Origin: an uncultured Clostridia bacterium
GTDB taxonomy: Bacteria > Bacillota > Clostridia > UBA1381
Assembly (NCBI GenBank): GCA_944392335.1
Contig: CALXWJ010000015.1
Location: forward strand, 1 to 54,852
Length of the DNA: 54,852 bases
Direction: 5' to 3'
Position numbers and translations under genes: made by a program. Position 1 is the stretch's first letter; each line of letters opens with the position of its first letter. Positions 36,486-45,208 of the stretch are shown piece by piece. The notes under the pieces are model-generated. The model was not told where the DNA came from, did not search any database, and saw nothing but the letters and a program-made list of their open reading frames with translations.

Positions 36486-38165
36486 ATGAATAATCAAATA
36501 CAACTGTATAATAAACAAAGTCATTTATATCTTTTTTGTATTACCGGCCTGGTATTTGTTATGGCATTATTAATATCTGTTCATTTTGCGACGCCTTTAG
36601 ACGGGATTTCGGTTAACTCAATAAAACAGCTGAATTCAGGCTGGATGATTGAGCATAATGAGGGAGAGTTTATACCTATAGGCAACTTGCCTCAGCAATT
36701 AAATACGGAAAAGCAAAAATTATTGATGAAACATGAACTTAAAGATATTTCGGTGGATCACGAAAAAACATTAACTATCAGGACACGTTACAATTCGATA
36801 AGAGTCTGGGCAGATGAAAAATTGATATATGAAGCGGCGCGAGGAAAAGAGCATGCATTAAGCAGTATGTGGCATTTTATTTCTGCTGAGAATTTTCTAG
36901 ATTCCTCTGCCCTTTATGTTGAGCTTGAGAAATACGATTCCGGTGATACATGGGAATTGTCGGAGATCTTGTTTGATTATTCCGGAATTATACGTGGATA
37001 TTTGCTTTATAATGCAATACATGCTATAATTTTTTGGATAGTATTTATATTGTTTACAGTAATATTATTATTTATTGCTGTATTGATGGCATTTTATAAG
37101 GTACCGGCAGTATCTTCCATATTGGCGCTGGCGCTGTTTACATTTTTTTCAGGTCAATGGATTTTGCTGGATACGAAGATAACAACAATATTCGGCGGAA
37201 ACTATGCGTTGTCCTATTTCTTTAGCTATGCATTCTTTTATTTATTATTGGTTCCGTATCTGATGCATATACAATTGATGGTAGATAAAAGAAATCGAAT
37301 TTTGTATTATTTAACATGGTTTGTTGTTGGAAATGCCGCGTTATGTATGCTGCTGCATGCTTTTGGCATAGTATCTATTCAGGATACTGCTTTTACAGTG
37401 CATATATTAATATTTTTGTCATTATGCTTTACTCTGAAAGCATTTTGGAAAGCTGCCATAAAATACAGAAAGAAAAACCTTGTTTTTACTTTTTGGGGAA
37501 CAGTGTTGATTTTAATAACAAGTCTTATATCTGTTATTTTATATTATGCCGGAAAGCTGCCGCCTACAAACTATACATTTTTATATTCATGGGGTTTGCT
37601 TGTAATGCTTTTTTGTATGATTATCGACACAATCGGATATATAGGCAGAATATTAAATGAGCAAAAGCATGTGGAACATTACAAAAAATTAGCAGTACAG
37701 GACAGTATGACAATGTTGGGAAACCGTAACGCATATGAGATGTTTTTATATGATCTTTCTCAAAAACCGTTAAAAAGCCTGACCTTTATCATATTTGACA
37801 TTGATGATATGAAATATTTAAACGATACTTTCGGACATCATATAGGTGACAGAGTGATTTATATTACTGCACAGTGTATACGCGAAACATTTGATATGTT
37901 TGGAAATTGTTATCGTATTGGCGGAGATGAATTTTGTGTAATTGTTTCGGACAGCTTGGATGTTGAATTGTTATTGCAGAAATTTGATTTGTGTATTTCT
38001 GCAAAAAAAGAAAACAATGCAGTTTCGTTTACCGTCTCTTATGGTTGGGAAACAAAGCAATTTAAGGAGAAAAACAAAATTTCTCACGAAGAAATTACAG
38101 CAATGCAAATTATGGCAGATAAAAAGCTTTATCATCATAAGAAAGCAAAACCGGCAAAAGAATAG
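36486..38165 (+). CDS. Membrane-bound diguanylate cyclase (GGDEF)
   Basis: A 559-residue protein. It has an N-terminal membrane helix (~16-34), an extracytoplasmic sensor of ~150 residues, a cluster of seven or so membrane helices (~190-400, 7TMR-like) and a C-terminal GGDEF domain (~415-555). The active-site loop is intact (YRIGGDEF, 479-483), so synthesis of cyclic di-GMP from GTP is expected. The R-x-x-D inhibitory site normally five residues before GGDEF is absent (the sequence is DMFGNCYRI), so product feedback may be missing. It has its own ribosome-binding site (GAGGGG) and stands alone just after the structured repeat. Confidence 0.88.
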   Translation: MNNQIQLYNKQSHLYLFCITGLVFVMALLISVHFATPLDGISVNSIKQLNSGWMIEHNEGEFIPIGNLPQQLNTEKQKLLMKHELKDISVDHEKTLTIRTRYNSIRVWADEKLIYEAARGKEHALSSMWHFISAENFLDSSALYVELEKYDSGDTWELSEILFDYSGIIRGYLLYNAIHAIIFWIVFILFTVILLFIAVLMAFYKVPAVSSILALALFTFFSGQWILLDTKITTIFGGNYALSYFFSYAFFYLLLVPYLMHIQLMVDKRNRILYYLTWFVVGNAALCMLLHAFGIVSIQDTAFTVHILIFLSLCFTLKAFWKAAIKYRKKNLVFTFWGTVLILITSLISVILYYAGKLPPTNYTFLYSWGLLVMLFCMIIDTIGYIGRILNEQKHVEHYKKLAVQDSMTMLGNRNAYEMFLYDLSQKPLKSLTFIIFDIDDMKYLNDTFGHHIGDRVIYITAQCIRETFDMFGNCYRIGGDEFCVIVSDSLDVELLLQKFDLCISAKKENNAVSFTVSYGWETKQFKEKNKISHEEITAMQIMADKKLYHHKKAKPAKE

Positions 38166-38257
38166 AAAATTCAGATGCCTGACATACGATAAGCCTTAAC
38201 GATAATTATGGATAATGTAAAATATTCTTATATTTGATAGCTTTGTGAAAGGAGTTA

Positions 38258-38770
38258 ATGATCATAAATATGGAGATATTAGGTCAAATACTCGGTATTA
38301 TTGCCTTTATAACAGCCTTTGCGGTTTACCAGATGCAAGATAAAAAAAGTCTTTTGATAATACAGACGGTATTGGTTATTATTGTGAGTATGCATTATTT
38401 CTGTTTAAAGGCTTATCCTGCTATGGCAATGAATTTATTTTGTGTTTTAAGAAATGTGATATATTACCGAAAAGATATTTTTAAGTGGAAATATACATCT
38501 CTTGCTGTTTCGGCATTGATTATGATTGTAGGAATTTTAACATCATCCGGGGCATGGTCTGTATTGGTTATAATAGGATTGACAGTAAATACATATTGCA
38601 TTGCATTTGAGAATCCACAGCATTTCAGAATAAGTATTCTTTTTACTTCGCCTCTTGTTTTGCTGTATAATATTATGGTGTTTTCTTTGGGGGGTATTTT
38701 GTTGGAAAGTATATCTATTATTTCTGCAGTAATCGGAATTATAAGACACAGAAAAGAAATTATCGGTTAA
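38258..38770 (+). CDS. YgjV-like inner-membrane protein
   Basis: A 170-residue integral membrane protein with about six helices, starting ILGQILGIIAFITAFAVYQM and containing a KKSLLIIQ turn and an AYPAMAMNLFCVLRNVIYY segment. These are hallmarks of the uncharacterised YgjV family. The function of the family is not known to me. The start has AAAGGAG only three bases upstream; a second ATG at 38,270 is an alternative. It follows the diguanylate cyclase by 92 bases and ends before a convergent terminator. Confidence 0.7.
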   Translation: MIINMEILGQILGIIAFITAFAVYQMQDKKSLLIIQTVLVIIVSMHYFCLKAYPAMAMNLFCVLRNVIYYRKDIFKWKYTSLAVSALIMIVGILTSSGAWSVLVIIGLTVNTYCIAFENPQHFRISILFTSPLVLLYNIMVFSLGGILLESISIISAVIGIIRHRKEIIG

Positions 38771-38809
38771 CGGGGTTTGTTATGGCACTGCGATATATAA
38801 TATAAAATT

Positions 38810-38854
38810 AAGGGGAGGTAATTCAGCCGTATCGCGTTGTTTTACACTCCCCTT
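38810..38854. terminator. Bidirectional intrinsic terminator
   Basis: AAGGGGAG (38,810-38,817) pairs with CTCCCCTT (38,847-38,854), with inner GTAA/TTAC contacts, followed by TTATTATAAT. It lies between the convergent YgjV-like gene and the URO-D-like gene, so it could serve both. Confidence 0.55.
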
Positions 38855-38863
38855 ATTATAATA

Positions 38864-39964
38864 TTAAAATTCCATCATTCTTTTTCTGTAATGCAAATAA
38901 TTTTCAAAGGGGACCTCGGCAGGTGTGCCATGATCAACCGACGGAATATAACCTCCGTATTTTTTCATGAACGGCATGATCCTATCAATCTCCTTATCAA
39001 TTTTCTCAATGGAAGTTGCTAAAATTCGTTTATCAAAGCCGCCGCGCATCAGAAGATCGGGATATTTTTTCCTTATCTCGACAACGTCACAGCCTGAAGC
39101 AACTTCAAAAGGCGACATATAGGTCATTCCGATTTCAAGGTATACGTCGATTGCCTGCAAACAGTTTCCGTCCGTATCTATTTGGATTTCAAATTTTTTA
39201 CTTTGACGGATACGGATATTATCGAGCAATTTTCTGTAATACGGGAAAAGAAATTCCCTGATCATATCGGGAGAGATCAAAAGGCCGCCGTTATAGCAAA
39301 TATCCTCAGCCAAAAAAACCTCATCAAATTCAATTTCTTTTTGCATCATTTCCGATGTTTTATCAGCAAGCTCAAACCACTTTTGCATTGCAGCGTGTAT
39401 AAGTTCGGGATCGTCATAGAAGGTATATAAAGCTCCTTCAGGACCTAAAAGAGAACGTAAATACATATAACCGCCTATGATATTGTTGCATATTATGTAA
39501 TCTTTTTTCTTTAATTCTTTTGCCTTGTCAATTGATTTTTTTATATCCTCTATTCTTTTTGGCGTATTAAAATCCATTCTGAAAGCAATTTTTTTATTGA
39601 AATCATCTATATTTTTTACGGGATGATCAATATACTCAGGCATAAATCCGTTTCTTCTGCCTTTAAAATACAATACGCTTCTTCCGGCAAAATCCTGTAC
39701 GAGTTCATATTCTCCCCGGTCCTCTAAAATTTTCTCTTCAAATTTCGGATAAAAAGCGGCTTCACACCAGCCCAAAACATCGGTTGAATACTTGCCCGGA
39801 TCATCGAATCCGAAAAGCTGATTTAAATCAGTATTTTTTGATATATACCCTTCTTTTTCCCACCGCGCAAGTGTATCCTCCATAAGCCAAAATTCCTGCT
39901 GATGAAAAGCAGCATTGGGTACTCTGTTATAAAAATCATGCATTTTATCTGAACCGTTTGACAT
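38864..39964 (-). CDS. Uroporphyrinogen decarboxylase (URO-D) fold protein
   Basis: A 366-residue URO-D superfamily protein, probably a methyltransferase-like or orphan member rather than a haem enzyme: it lacks a clear haem-type N-terminus, and its barrel motifs (NNIIGGYMYLRSLLGPE, EVFLAEDICYNGG, IQIDTDGNC, MRGGFDKRIL, PSVDHGTPAEVPFENY) match the sugar-locus-associated group. Start at 39,964 rests on AAGGAG seven bases upstream. The structured repeat copy B lies directly upstream, so its antisense strand forms the 5' leader. It shares little identity with the other two URO-D-fold proteins in the window. Confidence 0.75.
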   Translation of the reverse strand: MSNGSDKMHDFYNRVPNAAFHQQEFWLMEDTLARWEKEGYISKNTDLNQLFGFDDPGKYSTDVLGWCEAAFYPKFEEKILEDRGEYELVQDFAGRSVLYFKGRRNGFMPEYIDHPVKNIDDFNKKIAFRMDFNTPKRIEDIKKSIDKAKELKKKDYIICNNIIGGYMYLRSLLGPEGALYTFYDDPELIHAAMQKWFELADKTSEMMQKEIEFDEVFLAEDICYNGGLLISPDMIREFLFPYYRKLLDNIRIRQSKKFEIQIDTDGNCLQAIDVYLEIGMTYMSPFEVASGCDVVEIRKKYPDLLMRGGFDKRILATSIEKIDKEIDRIMPFMKKYGGYIPSVDHGTPAEVPFENYLHYRKRMMEF

Positions 39965-39985
39965 AATATCACTCCTTGTACAACA

Positions 39986-40131
39986 TTCAATAAGGGCTTG
40001 TCCCGTCATTCAACGAGGACAAAAGCGCAGACTGTGCTTTGCTGTAATCAGTGGGAGATTGTACTCTCACTGATTACAAATATGGAACCCGACGCCGATT
40101 ACGGCGGGGGACAACATGTGCGCAGTTATAA
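39986..40131 (+). repeat. Structured ~145-bp repeat, copy B
   Basis: This is the second copy of the 36,280 element, in the same orientation. Relative to copy A the second stem has changed sequence (AAAGCGCA with TGTGCTTT, loop GAC, one G-T pair) but still forms 8 pairs, while the large 14-bp stem is identical. The final GC-rich stem is rearranged to CGCCG/CGGCG. It sits between two minus-strand genes, so it is transcribed antisense from their promoter or from its own signals, if any. Confidence 0.8.
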
Positions 40132-40161
40132 AACAAATCAATAAACAATACCGTTCATGTT

Positions 40162-40210
40162 CAGGAAAAAGATATATTTTTACAGGACAAAAATATATCT
40201 GAATTTCCTG
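40162..40210 (-). terminator. AT-rich intrinsic terminator
   Basis: A 12-bp perfect stem (40,170-40,181 with 40,189-40,200) is extended by CAGGAAA/TTTCCTG outside. It is followed on the minus strand by CTTTTTCC. It lies 15 bases after the URO-D-like stop at 40,225. Confidence 0.6.
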
Positions 40211-40224
40211 GAAGGCGGACAGCT

Positions 40225-41274
40225 TCAGCGTGTAAAATAATTGTAAGTATTCATAAATGCACCTTTGTCGGTTACTTCCGTATTGAAATACAATCCTTTT
40301 GCACCGACAGCTTCGGCAACAGCAAATAAATCCTCATAATAGCCTATTACCTGCATATTTTTGCCTGATGAGCGGATTTTTTTGAAAATATCGATCCATT
40401 CTCTTGCAGGGGGAGAGCCTTCGCCTTGCTGCCATTGAACAGCATCCAATTCTTCCAAGGATAATATTTGATCCAGATGCGGAATCTCGCCGATACCGTC
40501 CATATGATAAATGGTATTTTGTATTTTCTCCGTCTCGAGCCGCAGCTCATCGATCACAAATTCTTTGAACATCTGCGGACTGATCATAAAAGAAAAATCG
40601 GACTGAAGCACGCATGAAGGATCTTTGCTGTAGATCCCGTTCCAATCGCTGTAGCCGGGATTTACGGGCTGTAATATATCATTATATTCATTGTATACAT
40701 GTATCCATATTTCATGAATCTCATTGATCAATCTTTTAACATCTTTGGGTTTATCATATAATTCCATCAACAAGTTTTCTGTTCCTCTGAATGTTGCAAG
40801 AATATCAAGAACTCCGCCGAGATCGGGCATAGACATGAGGACTTGTCCGTTCCACTTTTTCAGACCTGCACCGTAAATATCTTTTATACGGTTAAACCAT
40901 TTGTTTTGAGGATCAAATTCCAAATGCAATTGGGAAATTTCACAATCATTAGGTCTTTCAAACCAGACAAGCCCGGATGAATTATTGACATCAGCCCCGC
41001 AAAAAGCGGCAACAATTCCCGGTCCGAACCAATCAAAATTGACCATTGGGAACGCATCGCCCAAAAACTCTTTATTTTTCAGATCGGCATCTATTCTGTT
41101 GATTATTTCTTCGGGAGAAACAGAAAAATCATGACAATTTGCCTGACTGGGTACGGGGATAGATAAATTGGGATTTATTTTGCGTACACCTTTGATTATG
41201 GGCCTGTCAAGGGTTTTATCCCACCATTTTGAATAAATTTCAGAAATTTGTGCCCATTGATCCTTATTAAACAT
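40225..41274 (-). CDS. URO-D fold protein, methyltransferase-like
   Basis: A 349-residue URO-D superfamily member. The pattern is that of orphan relatives of corrinoid:CoM methyltransferases found near sugar genes: KWWDKTLDRPIIKG start, NFDWFGPGIVAAFCGADV, SDFSFMISPQMFKEFV, NTIYHMDGIGEIPHL and KGLYFNTEVTD. The YHMDG motif is where metal or substrate binding is expected; the second Cys of the H-x-C metal motif is not present. Start at 41,274 is supported by AAAGGAGGTT. It is downstream of a 36-codon ORF and a promoter with a 10-bp inverted repeat. The true reaction is unknown. Confidence 0.7.
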   Translation of the reverse strand: MFNKDQWAQISEIYSKWWDKTLDRPIIKGVRKINPNLSIPVPSQANCHDFSVSPEEIINRIDADLKNKEFLGDAFPMVNFDWFGPGIVAAFCGADVNNSSGLVWFERPNDCEISQLHLEFDPQNKWFNRIKDIYGAGLKKWNGQVLMSMPDLGGVLDILATFRGTENLLMELYDKPKDVKRLINEIHEIWIHVYNEYNDILQPVNPGYSDWNGIYSKDPSCVLQSDFSFMISPQMFKEFVIDELRLETEKIQNTIYHMDGIGEIPHLDQILSLEELDAVQWQQGEGSPPAREWIDIFKKIRSSGKNMQVIGYYEDLFAVAEAVGAKGLYFNTEVTDKGAFMNTYNYFTR

Positions 41275-41290
41275 AATATTAACCTCCTTT

Positions 41291-41401
41291 TTAGTAGTTA
41301 TAGCTGCGCACAAGCTGTCCTCCGCTTTTGTCGACGGTATGCAACCGAGCGTTTTCGATTTTCAGCATTAGCTCCGACCATTCTTTTCTTGTATTATTCA
41401 T
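41291..41401 (-). CDS. Small ORF (36 aa), possible leader or gene stub
   Basis: A 36-residue frame starting MNNTRKEWSELMLKIE and ending QLVRSYNY, with AAGGTGAC upstream, 16 bases before the next gene and after a good promoter. It is too short for a known domain. It may be a leader peptide or the N-terminal stub of a deleted gene, since its stop abuts the ribosome-binding site of the URO-D-like gene. Confidence 0.35.
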   Translation of the reverse strand: MNNTRKEWSELMLKIENARLHTVDKSGGQLVRSYNY

Positions 41402-41438
41402 AATTGTCACCTTATTTTCAAAAATAGCCTTAAATGTT

Positions 41439-41466
41439 ATTGTATATTTAAAATAAAGTAATTCAA
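41439..41466 (-). promoter_or_regulatory. Candidate promoter of the URO-D-like gene
   Basis: TTGAAT (41,461-41,466), a 16-base spacer and TACAAT (41,439-41,444) on the minus strand. It lies 38 bases upstream of the 36-residue ORF. Confidence 0.5.
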
Positions 41467-41480
41467 TTTTTTTCTCTCAA

Positions 41481-41520
41481 TATGCAAATAAAATCAAGCT
41501 GAGTATATCATATTTGCATA
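41481..41520. promoter_or_regulatory. 10-bp inverted repeat, candidate activator or repressor site
   Basis: TATGCAAATA (41,481-41,490) and its exact complement TATTTGCATA (41,511-41,520) are 20 bases apart, placing half-sites three helical turns apart from start to start. The block begins 14 bases upstream of the -35, a typical spot for a dimeric activator. Confidence 0.5.
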
Positions 41521-41562
41521 AACATGTCAGTGAGAAAAAGCATGCGCTATGATCTTTTGCAA

Positions 41563-42084
41563 TCAGAGTTCATCTGCCATAATAATATATCCGTCCTTGC
41601 GCGGTTTGGTTTCATATTGTTTATCGGCATATCCCAAAATACAATTACCTATACCTATGTAATTTTCACCGAGTCCCCATTTTTTCATCAGCGCTTTACC
41701 TTCATCGGTGAAAAAGGTTTCTTTTGCCCTGTGTATCCAACAGCTGCCGATACCTAACGATGCGGCGGCATTTAAAAGATTGCCTATAACAAGACTGCCG
41801 TCCTCAATATATGTTGAACAGTTGGAATCAGCAAATACAACAATAAGGGTAGGTGCACCGTAAAACGGATCGGTATCGGAATTCATGATTTTTGCATTTA
41901 TTTTTGACAGCTTCTCAATTGTAGCTTTGTCTTGAATAACCACAATGACAGGGGATTGTCTGTTCATGCCGGTAGGTGCATATGTTCCTGCCTCAAGAAT
42001 TTTTTGCAGATCATTACTGTCAATCTGATCTTTTTTGTAGCTTCTGATACTTCTTCTGTTTTTTAATACATCGATGGTATTCAA
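41563..42084 (-). CDS. Nitroreductase family protein
   Basis: A 173-residue nitroreductase with the N-terminal LKNRRSIRSYKKDQI, the AGTYAPTGMNRQSP FMN loop and a GNLLNAAASLGIGSCWIHRAKE block, ending in NCILGYAD near the C-terminus. The start codon appears to be TTG (42,082-42,084), with GAGGAGAG nine bases upstream. It is divergent in sequence from the operon paralogue at 824-1,399. It precedes no obvious partner, although the PepD gene is co-directional 30 bases upstream. Confidence 0.85.
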   Translation of the reverse strand: MNTIDVLKNRRSIRSYKKDQIDSNDLQKILEAGTYAPTGMNRQSPVIVVIQDKATIEKLSKINAKIMNSDTDPFYGAPTLIVVFADSNCSTYIEDGSLVIGNLLNAAASLGIGSCWIHRAKETFFTDEGKALMKKWGLGENYIGIGNCILGYADKQYETKPRKDGYIIMADEL

Positions 42085-42114
42085 AAAAATCTCTCCTCTT
42101 TTTTAATTAATATT

Positions 42115-43554
42115 TTATAGATTTATAAGTACTTCTTTGATAAATGCCCAGACGCGCTGTACCGATGAAATGCTCATACGTTCTTTTACGGTATGAATAT
42201 CATATATATCGGGGCCGAAGGATACGCAGTCAAGATCATCCGCCTTACCGCAGAAAATCCCGCATTCAAGACCTGCATGGATAGCTTCAATTACCGGCTC
42301 TTTGCCGTATTGCTTCTTATAAATTTCACACATTATGTCTCGAAGATGTGAGTCCTTTCGGTATTCCCAAGCAGGATAATAACCGGATGCATGTGTTTTG
42401 ATGCCGTATTTTTCTGCAAGCCTGCAAATTTCATCTAACAGCTCCCTGCTTTGTTCTTCTTCAGAGCTTCGGATAGATGAAAGAAAATATATACTGTTTT
42501 GTTCTGTTTTTAATATTCCTAAATTTGAAGATGTTTTGACCAAGCCTTCAATATCTGAACTCATACTTTTTACCCCGTTGGGAACACTGCATAAAAAGGC
42601 AGCAATACTTTCGCTTGTTTCTTTATTCAATTCATTGATTCGTTTATCGTTAAATTTATTAAATAATATCTCAAAATCCGGTTCCGTTGTCAATAATTTG
42701 TTTTTATACTCATCTGAAAATTTTTCTATAGTCTTTATAATATCATCTTCATCATTTTTAAATGTTACAGTAATATCACATTCATTGGGGATAGCATTAT
42801 GTTTTTTGCCTCCATCTATCTTAGATAATCTGACAGAGGGGATTTTTAAGAGCTCCGATAACAGATAACCGGCGATTATATTGGCATTTGCTCTGCATTT
42901 GCCGATTTCCACACCGCTGTGACCGCCCAGCAGGCCATGTATCTTAATATCAAAGCCTTTTGAGGTAACAATGCTTGAGTCAAAGTAAATATTGCCTTCA
43001 CTGCACACCCCGCCGGCACAGCTTACCGTAAAAACACCTTCGTTTTCCGAGTCTATATTTAATAAAATTCGTCCGTTAATATCGGAAAAATCAAGATTTA
43101 TTGCGCCATCCATACCTGTTTCCTCATCGGAGGTCAAAATGATTTCAAGAGGAGGATGCGGGATGTCATTGCTGTCAAGCAGGGCTAATGCATAAGCAAC
43201 AGCGATGCCGTCGTCAGCGCCCAATGTTGTATTTTTCGCAAATATCATATCGTCTTTAATTTTCAGATCAAGTCCCTCTGTTTGAAAATCAATGTCTGAC
43301 TGTGATGTTTTTTCACATACCATGTCAAGATGACCCTGAATTATAACGGGAGTCTTGTTCGTATATTCAGGGGAAGCGTCTTTTTTTATTATAATATTGT
43401 TGAAATCATCCTGCTTATACCAAAGCTTGTGTTTTTTCGCAAACTCCGCACAATAGTCGCTTATGGCTTTTGTATTGCCTGAGCCTCGCGGAATTTGGGA
43501 AATTTCATAAAAATATTGAAATACATTTTGAGGTTTGGGTAAATTTTTTGTCAT
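42115..43554 (-). CDS. pepD: Aminoacyl-histidine dipeptidase (PepD, M20C)
   Basis: A 479-residue M20C metallopeptidase (Xaa-His dipeptidase). Recognisable blocks are SQIPRGSGNTKAISDY, IQGHLDMVCEKT (H-x-D metal site), NTTLGADDGIAVAYALALL, TSDEETGMDGA (catalytic Glu and metal Glu), GLLGGHSGVEIGKCRANAN (dimer-domain His) and HAGLECGIFCGK. The length matches the family. The start has GGAG nine bases upstream. It probably acts in the cytoplasm on dipeptides and has no link to its neighbours. Confidence 0.92.
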   Translation of the reverse strand: MTKNLPKPQNVFQYFYEISQIPRGSGNTKAISDYCAEFAKKHKLWYKQDDFNNIIIKKDASPEYTNKTPVIIQGHLDMVCEKTSQSDIDFQTEGLDLKIKDDMIFAKNTTLGADDGIAVAYALALLDSNDIPHPPLEIILTSDEETGMDGAINLDFSDINGRILLNIDSENEGVFTVSCAGGVCSEGNIYFDSSIVTSKGFDIKIHGLLGGHSGVEIGKCRANANIIAGYLLSELLKIPSVRLSKIDGGKKHNAIPNECDITVTFKNDEDDIIKTIEKFSDEYKNKLLTTEPDFEILFNKFNDKRINELNKETSESIAAFLCSVPNGVKSMSSDIEGLVKTSSNLGILKTEQNSIYFLSSIRSSEEEQSRELLDEICRLAEKYGIKTHASGYYPAWEYRKDSHLRDIMCEIYKKQYGKEPVIEAIHAGLECGIFCGKADDLDCVSFGPDIYDIHTVKERMSISSVQRVWAFIKEVLINL

Positions 43555-43829
43555 GTTAATTTCTCCGTTTTTTGTTCACATATGGTTGTTTGTATTGTTT
43601 TTTGATATTCAAAAAGAATGACAGGCAGATATCCAACAAATTTCCGGTTCGAATAAATTCAAAGCAGCTATTCCTGCAATTACTATAATAACATATGCTT
43701 TGCATGTTTTCAATAGTAAATTTATTTTTATTAAAAGAAATGATAACAATATAAATTTAATGGGCTGATACAAAATAACAAAAATATTGGTTGACGGCTG
43801 AACATTTACTGAAAATATGGATTTTAGTA

Positions 43830-43858
43830 TTGCATTTTACTACGTTTTTTTATATAAT
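43830..43858 (+). promoter_or_regulatory. Promoter of rmuC
   Basis: TTGCAT (43,830-43,835), 17 bases, TATAAT (43,853-43,858). The expected start near 43,865 rules out an upstream rmuC start at 43,791. Confidence 0.65.
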
Positions 43859-43892
43859 ATTTGCAGAAAAAGGCATTAAAGGAGGACTAATG

Positions 43893-45167
43893 ATGCAGAC
43901 AGCAATGTTGATAGGTATTTTGTGCGTCATAATTTTTCAGATAATCATAGCTTTACTGTTAAAAAAATCATATACAAAAGAAGATCCGCAGGTACAAAAT
44001 ACCTTAATGCAAAATACTTTAAACAGTATTAAAAATATAGGAGACCTGATAACGTCAAATCAAAAAAACACCGGTGAGCTTCAAACACGCAAGCTGGACG
44101 ATATGGATAAAAAAATAACAGAACGGCAAAGTGAAATAAACAGAATGCTTGCGGACAATTTTAACCGAATGGAAATAAGATTCAAAACATACGAGAGTAT
44201 GAACGAACAAAAACTCGAATCAATCAGACAAACAGTTGAAAAGAAGCTTGAAATGATTTCGGAAGATAATGCAAAGAAGCTTGAAGAGATGAGAAAAACC
44301 GTTGATGATAAATTGCAGAAAACTCTTGAAGAGAAGATGAATCAATCTTTTAAACTTGTAAGTGAAAGACTGGAGCAGGTCTATAAGGGATTGGGAGAAA
44401 TGCAATCACTTGCTGTGGGAGTCGGTGATTTAAAAAAGGTCTTATCCAACGTGAAAACAAGGGGTATTTTGGGAGAGATCCAGTTGGGAGCCATTTTAAA
44501 GGAGATATTGTCACCGGAGCAGTATGAGGAAAATATTGCAACTGTGCCGCATAGTAAAAATGTTGTCGAATTTGCGATCAAAATGCCATCTGGGGAAAAT
44601 TCCTTTATATATCTGCCGATTGATTCAAAATTCCCGCAGGATGCCTATATAGAGCTGCAGAACGCATATGAAACGGGAAATGCCGAATTGGTCAAAACAG
44701 CATCAAAAACATTGGAAACAAGGATCAAGGCTTTTGCCAAGGATATACATACAAAATATATTGAAGTTCCGTTTACCACCGATTTTGCCGTCATGTTTCT
44801 TCCCTTTGAAGGGTTGTATGCAGAAGCCGTAAACATGCCGGGGCTGGTGGAATATCTGCAAAGAGAATACCATGTGAACATTGCGGGACCGAGTACAATG
44901 GCCGCTCTCTTAAACAGTATTCAGATGGGCTTTAAAACGCTTGCGATACAGAAACGCTCACAGGAGGTATGGACAGTTTTAGGCGCTGTCAAATCAGAAT
45001 TTGATAAATTTGCCAAGGTTATAGAAACGGCACAGCAGAGAATAAATCAGGCAAATAAGGAACTTGATACCCTTGTGGGAGTGAGGACAAGAGCAATTCA
45101 GAGGCAGCTGAGAAATGTCGAAAGTATTGAACCGCAGGACGGGGATAATGAATTATTTACAGAATAA
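43893..45167 (+). CDS. rmuC: DNA recombination protein RmuC
   Basis: About 424 residues. It has an N-terminal membrane helix (MLIGILCVIIFQIIIALLL), a long coiled coil (~25-170, rich in Lys, Glu and Arg) and the RmuC nuclease-like domain (~175-400): KTRGILGEIQLGAIL, LPIDSKFPQDAY and MFLPFEGLYAEAV, then AGPSTMAALLNSIQMGF. RmuC limits inversions between short repeats and is placed in the PD-(D/E)XK-like fold. Start put at 43,893 because AGGAGG is seven bases upstream; 43,890 (an extra Met) is nearly equal. Its own promoter and a strong terminator make it a single-gene unit. Confidence 0.92.
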   Translation: MQTAMLIGILCVIIFQIIIALLLKKSYTKEDPQVQNTLMQNTLNSIKNIGDLITSNQKNTGELQTRKLDDMDKKITERQSEINRMLADNFNRMEIRFKTYESMNEQKLESIRQTVEKKLEMISEDNAKKLEEMRKTVDDKLQKTLEEKMNQSFKLVSERLEQVYKGLGEMQSLAVGVGDLKKVLSNVKTRGILGEIQLGAILKEILSPEQYEENIATVPHSKNVVEFAIKMPSGENSFIYLPIDSKFPQDAYIELQNAYETGNAELVKTASKTLETRIKAFAKDIHTKYIEVPFTTDFAVMFLPFEGLYAEAVNMPGLVEYLQREYHVNIAGPSTMAALLNSIQMGFKTLAIQKRSQEVWTVLGAVKSEFDKFAKVIETAQQRINQANKELDTLVGVRTRAIQRQLRNVESIEPQDGDNELFTE

Positions 45168-45171
45168 TGCA

Positions 45172-45204
45172 ATAAACGGGAATACACACGGTATTCCCGT
45201 TTAT
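45172..45204. terminator. Bidirectional terminator between rmuC and the TIGR03936 gene
   Basis: A 13-bp perfect stem (45,172-45,184 with 45,192-45,204) with a CACACGG loop sits between two convergent genes. Confidence 0.75.
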
Positions 45205-45208
45205 GAGA

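Noticed and set aside
43616..43721. Possible 33-34-residue membrane peptide on the minus strand upstream of pepD, TTG start, reading KTCKAYVIIVIAGIAALN
   Set aside because: No ribosome-binding site, non-ATG start and no promoter in the right place; likely chance in AT-rich DNA.
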